Shown here: positions 59,983 through 64,000 of the stretch, in pieces
Layout of the letters: the number at the start of each line of letters is the position of its first letter
How positions within the stretch are numbered: position 1 is the stretch's first letter
NCBI RefSeq assembly: GCF_002367995.1
Contig: NZ_AP018207.1
Coordinates: forward strand, 7,426,199 to 7,490,198
Length of the DNA: 64,000 bases
Direction of reading: 5' to 3'
From: Calothrix brevissima NIES-22
GTDB taxonomy: Bacteria; Cyanobacteriota; Cyanobacteriia; Cyanobacteriales; Nostocaceae
The notes under the pieces: generated by a model
What the model saw: the letters and a program-made list of their open reading frames with translations, nothing else
The model's database searches: none
Told to the model about the DNA's origin: nothing
Translations under genes and position numbers: made by a program

Positions 59983-60018
59983 TCGTTGATTGTAGGGGCA
60001 TGGCACTGCCATGCCCTC
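59983..60018 (+). repeat. Dispersed hairpin repeat, copy 2 (possible terminator)
   Basis: GGGCATGG (59996-60003) pairs with CCATGCCC (60009-60016); follows the protease gene and matches inverted copy 1 at 23178-23215. Confidence 0.6.
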
Positions 60019-60153
60019 TTGAATATATTGATGTGCCGCAAACATTATTTAAATTGGTATTACGCACAATCTACAAATTCTTCTCCCTAGGAGAGACGCT
60101 GAGAGAAGGCGTACTTGGTGTCTCATGCGGTTCCATAAATTAAGGCTATTAGC

Positions 60154-60230
60154 TAGTAGGTTGGGTTGAGGAACGAAACCCAACATTTACGTCGCTTCGT
60201 TGCGTTGCTTTCACCTCAAGCAACCTACTA
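60154..60230. repeat. Palindromic element related to 47847-47947
   Basis: TAGTAGGTTGGGTTGAGG (60154-60171) versus CCTCAAGCAACCTACTA (60214-60230). Abuts the next element. Confidence 0.65.
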
Positions 60231-60366
60231 GTAGTCTGTCAGGGTTGAAATGAGGGACAGTAGTGTGAGCGTCTCGCTCACGCGGGCAAGACTTCGGCGT
60301 GAGCGCTCAGTCGAACGCTGCCCGCACTACCAAAAATTCCTCAAAACAAAATTGACAGACTACTAG
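60228..60366. mobile_element. MITE-like element with 14-bp perfect ends, enclosing a second palindrome
   Basis: CTAGTAGTCTGTCA (60228-60241) and TGACAGACTACTAG (60353-60366) are exact inverted repeats. Inside, 60260-60330 is a copy of the GTAGTGCGAGCA element of 48849. The TA-bounded TAGTAGTCTGTCA end resembles ends of IS630/mariner-type MITEs. No coding capacity. 60367-60530 is plain spacer. Confidence 0.6.
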
Positions 60367-60530
60367 ATATCTATCTACAAAACTGCATCCCATCGATGAC
60401 AGTTCATATCTGCCTGTAATATAATTGTAGTATTCAAGCTAATATCTAAATTTTGCTTGGTTTTGGGGTTTAACAAACTCCAACCAAGCTATGGAATACT
60501 ACATAAAAATACGGACATTTTCCCCGAACA

Positions 60531-61532
60531 ATGACACCAGCAGACCTCAAAGCCTACCTCGATAACCTGTTGAGTAAAAATATCTCTCTCAGTACGATGA
60601 TTTGGGGCCCGCCGGGAATTGGTAAATCTAGCATCGTTGCCCAACTAGCGCGCAAACATCAAATTGATTTTGTCGATGTGCGCCTGTCTCAACTTGCGCC
60701 TACCGACTTACGCGGTTTACCTGTAGCTGAAGACGGTACTTCTAAATGGTATCCCCCAGAATTTTTACCTCGTGAAGGTAAGGGTATTCTCTTTCTCGAT
60801 GAATTAAATATGGCTCCCCCAGCCATGCAAGGTGTAGCCCAGCAGTTAATTCTTGACCGTCGCGTCGGCTCATACGTAGTACCCGAAGGTTGGTTTGTCT
60901 GGGCGGCGGGAAACCGTAAAGAAGACCGTGCAGCAGTCTTTGATATGCCTTCGCCCCTAGCCAACCGCTTTTTACATCTACAAGTAGAAACTGATTTTGA
61001 TAGTTTCAAAGCATACGCTTTATCTACGGGAGTTCACGAGCAAATTATCGCCTTTCTCTCCTTCCGTCCCAGCTTATTACATAAACTCGACCCGCAACAA
61101 CCTTCATGGCCTTCGCCCCGTTCTTGGGTAATGGCGAGTCAATTACACGCCACTGGATTAGATATTACCCCCGCAGTTGGAGTAGGAACCACCGCAGAAT
61201 TCAATGCCTTTATTAAGCTGTATCAAAACTTACCCGATTTAACTGAGATTCTCTTAGGTAAAGGCGAGCGAATTAAATTTCCCACAGAACCATCAGTTCG
61301 CTATGCAGTAACCATAGGTTTAGCGATTAACGCTCAATCTGCCAACCAAGCACATAACGCCTTTAATTGGATATCCCAAACAGCCGCAATGGAATGGGTG
61401 CAGTTATTTGCGACAGATTTATTTCGCAGTATGCGCAGCAAAAAGCAAATTGGCGCATTAGCCCAGCTAGTGCAAAAAGACCCAAAACTTCAGAAATTTA
61501 TGCAGGAATTTCAGGAATTGATGGGAGTTTAA
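60531..61532 (+). CDS. MoxR-family AAA ATPase
   Basis: 333 aa. Walker A GPPGIGKS (26-33), Walker B LFLDELN (87-93), sensor region VWAAGNRKED and arginine-finger area PSPLANRFLHL. MoxR ATPases act as chaperones with VWA-domain partners, and the next gene on the strand codes exactly such a protein. The two genes are separated only by a 100-bp tandem repeat. They form a two-gene module of ATPase plus VWA/peptidase; target unknown. Confidence 0.9.
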   Translation: MTPADLKAYLDNLLSKNISLSTMIWGPPGIGKSSIVAQLARKHQIDFVDVRLSQLAPTDLRGLPVAEDGTSKWYPPEFLPREGKGILFLDELNMAPPAMQGVAQQLILDRRVGSYVVPEGWFVWAAGNRKEDRAAVFDMPSPLANRFLHLQVETDFDSFKAYALSTGVHEQIIAFLSFRPSLLHKLDPQQPSWPSPRSWVMASQLHATGLDITPAVGVGTTAEFNAFIKLYQNLPDLTEILLGKGERIKFPTEPSVRYAVTIGLAINAQSANQAHNAFNWISQTAAMEWVQLFATDLFRSMRSKKQIGALAQLVQKDPKLQKFMQEFQELMGV

Positions 61533-61539
61533 GAGGCAG

Positions 61540-61660
61540 GGGAGCAGGGGAGACAAGGAGGACAAGGAGGACAAGGGAGACAAGGAAGAAAAATTTCCCA
61601 TGCCCAATGCCCAATGACAAATGACAAATGACAAATGACAAATGACCAATTAAACAAACT
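61540..61660. repeat. GACAAGG-type and ATGACAA heptamers up to the start of the next gene
   Basis: GGACAAGGA units, CCCAATG units, then five TGACAAA/TGACCAA heptamers (about 61617-61650). The last ATGs of the tract are the only in-frame starts near the following gene's N-terminus. Confidence 0.85.
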
Positions 61661-62777
61661 TATCAGTGCTTCGATGCTGCGGTTGCGGATGAAATCGCCG
61701 TTTTTTGCAACTTTGGCTTTGTTTGCACGAGTGTTAATTACCGAAAGCGTTCCCACTGCGGCGACGGATGGAGAGGATATTTTTATTAATGCAGATTTTT
61801 TGCGATCGCTCTCTTCTTCCCAACTTGATGGCTTAGTATTACACGAAGTCTTACACGCTGCACTTTTGCATGTTCCCCGCCGTGGTGCCAGAGAACGCAA
61901 TCTTTGGAATGTGGCGGCTGATATTGTGGTTAATGGCATGATTGCCCAGCAGCAAAGTTTTGAATTACCTGCGGATGGCGTGCGCATCCAACAGCTAGAG
62001 CATTTGAGCGTGGAAGAAATTTATGAAATATTGCTAAAAGATGCTAAAAATTGTCCAAAATGCCAAGCTGACTTATTATATGAGCCAAAAAATGGGAAAT
62101 CTGATGGTAGTTTAGATGCAACGCGCCAGAAAACTTTAGAAAATCATTGGCGCAATGCCATGCAACAGGCGATCGCAGTTGCTCACAGCTGCAATAATCA
62201 AGGTAGTATTCCCGCAGGAATTCAGCGAGAACTTACAGCCCTCACGGAAGGGCAATTAGATTGGCGTTCTTATCTGTGGCGCTACTTAGTGCGAACCCCT
62301 ACAGATTTTACAGGCTTTGACCGTCGCTTTATCAGCCAGCGACTTTACCTAGAAGCACTCGAAGGCGAAAGCGTCAAAGTATTTGTGGCAGTTGACACCA
62401 GTGGTTCTGTAGGCGATGCCGAACTGCGGCTATTTTTCAGCGAAGTTATCGGAATTCTCAATTCTTACCCCCATATTCAGTGTCAACTTTATTACGCCGA
62501 TGCTGAAGCTTACGGCCCTTACGAACTCACCACAGATAGCCCCTTTCCCAAACCAGTAGGTGGCGGTGGTACATCCTTCGTTCCTTTCTTCGACAAAGTT
62601 AACGAGCAAATTGACTGGTACAGTAATAGTGTTTGTGTATACCTCACAGATGGCTATGGCACATTTCCTGAACAAATGCCAAATTTCCCCGTATTGTGGG
62701 TAGTTACTCCCGGTGGACTAGACTTAAATCAATTCCCCTTTGGTGAAGCTGTAAGGCTGTTGTCAAATGGTAAATAG
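61635..62777 (+). CDS. Predicted metallopeptidase/VWA-like protein (DUF2201 type), MoxR partner
   Basis: 380 aa. N-terminal half (DUF2201) has a zinc-peptidase motif HEVLH (His70, Glu71, His74) and RRGARERNLWNVAADIVVN. CPKC (Cys140/143) may bind a metal. The C-terminal half is VWA-like with MIDAS DTSGS (254-258), GGGGTSF and LTDGYG. So one chain has a putative protease and an ion-dependent protein-binding domain, next to a MoxR ATPase. The ATG used lies inside the TGACAAA repeat; Met14 (61674) is an alternative. Family proteins are biochemically uncharacterised. Confidence 0.85.
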   Translation: MTNDQLNKLISASMLRLRMKSPFFATLALFARVLITESVPTAATDGEDIFINADFLRSLSSSQLDGLVLHEVLHAALLHVPRRGARERNLWNVAADIVVNGMIAQQQSFELPADGVRIQQLEHLSVEEIYEILLKDAKNCPKCQADLLYEPKNGKSDGSLDATRQKTLENHWRNAMQQAIAVAHSCNNQGSIPAGIQRELTALTEGQLDWRSYLWRYLVRTPTDFTGFDRRFISQRLYLEALEGESVKVFVAVDTSGSVGDAELRLFFSEVIGILNSYPHIQCQLYYADAEAYGPYELTTDSPFPKPVGGGGTSFVPFFDKVNEQIDWYSNSVCVYLTDGYGTFPEQMPNFPVLWVVTPGGLDLNQFPFGEAVRLLSNGK

Positions 62778-62918
62778 TCAATGGGCATTTGTCAGAGACG
62801 CGATGAATCGCGTCTGTACAATTGTCCTCCTTGTCTCCCCTGTCCCCCCTGTCCCCCCTGTCCCCCCTGCCCCCTGCTCCCTGCTCCCTGCCCCCTGCCT
62901 TCCTAGATTAATCTCCCT
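62778..62918. repeat. Hairpin repeat copy (inverted) and CCCCCTGTC tandem units
   Basis: 62791-62824 is an inverted TTGTACAGACGCGAT copy; 62825-62900 has CCCCCTGTC/CCCTGCT units. Confidence 0.8.
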
Positions 62919-64000
62919 ATGTCAGATATTCCTAATTCTTTAACTCAAACTGAAATGCTGTCCCTAATACAAAAAGGTGCAGGTTTTTGGAATGAATGGA
63001 GAGCAGAAAATTTAAAATTATTAGAGTATATATCTGAAGCAGAATTCAGCGAATATTTGGTGTTGAATTTAAGTGAAGTTAACCTCAGTGGAGCTAACTT
63101 AAAAAAATTCAACTTTCGCCAAGTAGATTTAAGTTGGGCAGATTTAAGCGGAGCCGATTTAAGTGGAGCTAAACTCTACAAAGCCAACCTGAGCGGCGCA
63201 AATTTGAGTGGTGCAAATTTAAGTAATGCAAATCTCAATGGTGCTAACTTAACGGCAGCGATTTTACAAGGAGCAAATCTTAGCGGTGCAAACCTGAGCC
63301 GTACTGATTTAAGTGAATTTGATTTTAGTCAAGCAACTTTAAATAAAGTAAATTTTTTCCGAGCCAATCTCAGCCAAGCTAACTTTAGAAAAGCTAATTT
63401 AAATAAATGTAAATTTACTGGCGCAAATTTAGCAGCAGCAGATTTCCGCGAAGCTGATATGACTGGCGTAAAACTGGGCAAAGCTAAATTAGTCAAAGCG
63501 GATTTGAGTGAATTAAATTTAGCTGGATTAAACTTAAGAAGAGCCGATTTAAAAGCCTCTAACCTGAGTAAAACAAATTTAACAGCCGCAAATTTGAGTG
63601 GAGCAAATTTGTATGAAGCAAAAATTAGTGGCGCAAAATTTCACAAAGCTAATTTATTTAATATTATTCTGCAAACAGTTAACCTCAATGAAGCTGATTT
63701 AAGTGGAGCTAATTGGAAAAACTCTCAACTTTGGGGATTTAATTTTAGTGGATTTAATCTTAGTGGTATTAACTTCAGTGGTACAAACCTTAGACAAGCA
63801 AACTTCCACAAAACAAATCTTATTGGTGCTGATTTCAGCAACACCAGCCTCCAAAGTGCAAATTTTCAAGAAGCAAACCTTTTAGGCGCAGACTTCAGCC
63901 AAGCTTATCTATATGATGCTAATTTCTCCGGTGCAAATATTTTAGGTGCTGACTTCAGTAGTGCTAAATTGTCAGGTGCAATTATGCCCAATGGAACGAA
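62919..64000 (+). CDS. Long pentapeptide-repeat protein (3' truncated by window edge)
   Basis: 360 codons, open to the end of the window. N-terminal module MLSLIQKGAGF then WNEWRAEN (residues ~24-31), the same module as in the gene at 13578, followed by a connecting helix (ISEAEFSEYL) and about 60 A(D/N)LSxAN pentapeptides from residue ~49 on. No signal peptide or membrane helix, so cytosolic. The last visible residues (AKLSGAIMPNGT) are a common family ending, so the stop is probably close to the edge. A frame without stop is easy to miss. Function unknown; third gene after the MoxR pair. Confidence 0.85.
   Translation, partial: MSDIPNSLTQTEMLSLIQKGAGFWNEWRAENLKLLEYISEAEFSEYLVLNLSEVNLSGANLKKFNFRQVDLSWADLSGADLSGAKLYKANLSGANLSGANLSNANLNGANLTAAILQGANLSGANLSRTDLSEFDFSQATLNKVNFFRANLSQANFRKANLNKCKFTGANLAAADFREADMTGVKLGKAKLVKADLSELNLAGLNLRRADLKASNLSKTNLTAANLSGANLYEAKISGAKFHKANLFNIILQTVNLNEADLSGANWKNSQLWGFNFSGFNLSGINFSGTNLRQANFHKTNLIGADFSNTSLQSANFQEANLLGADFSQAYLYDANFSGANILGADFSSAKLSGAIMPNGT

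Overview
The window is chromosomal DNA of a filamentous, probably heterocyst-forming cyanobacterium (Nostocales: Nostoc/Calothrix/Tolypothrix type). Evidence: very frequent GCGATCGC (HIP1) octamers, many tracts of 7-bp tandem repeats (STRR type), typical cyanobacterial proteins (an NblS/Hik33-like kinase, pentapeptide-repeat proteins, TPR-CHAT, single-RRM Rbp, HhoA-type protease) and spacers packed with small palindromic repeats. No species is assigned. No rRNA, tRNA or CRISPR array was recognised.

Layout. 1-6.2 kb: end of pyrB, an exported pentapeptide protein, then on the minus strand tldD and pmbA/tldE (two halves of the TldD/E peptidase) and an MmsA-type aldehyde dehydrogenase. 6.7-10.3 kb: IS1 InsA-like protein, a MITE-like element, a membrane M41-like protein without AAA domain, a diguanylate cyclase, an HMA metal-binding protein. 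10.8-13.4 kb: alaS. 13.6-20.4 kb: accessory block of a membrane pentapeptide/coiled-coil protein, an orphan DUF433 antitoxin, an Rpn-type nuclease, a Phd/PIN toxin-antitoxin pair and an exported TPR-CHAT caspase-like protein. 21.3-33.6 kb: mgtE with a structured leader, an eight-PAS histidine kinase, a GT4 glycosyltransferase, a REC gene plus a REC-wHTH-Hpt-REC-REC gene, and an RRM protein. 34.3-46 kb: TPR-M48 protein with a destroyed active site, prfC, hemB, an XRE/AT-hook regulator, pdhB, secD-secF. 46-52.7 kb: GNAT, a kinase with a degenerate ATPase domain, tsaC/sua5, a 2OG-Fe(II) oxygenase-like protein, a fructosamine-kinase-family protein, an M16 peptidase. 53-60 kb: purD, nblS, a cluster of seven DnaA boxes (candidate oriC), dnaA, and a divergent HtrA-like protease. 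60.5-64 kb: MoxR ATPase plus a metallopeptidase/VWA protein, then a long pentapeptide protein running off the end.

The backbone is housekeeping: pyrimidine, purine and tetrapyrrole synthesis, translation, protein export, proteolysis and replication initiation. The points deserving a second look are the DnaA-box cluster (without dnaN beside it), the mgtE leader that can mask its Shine-Dalgarno, the 13.6-20.4 kb conflict-type block, two enzymes that have lost catalytic residues, a 20/21-bp phased repeat array at 50.1 kb, and several families of palindromic elements, one of which shows covariation between copies.
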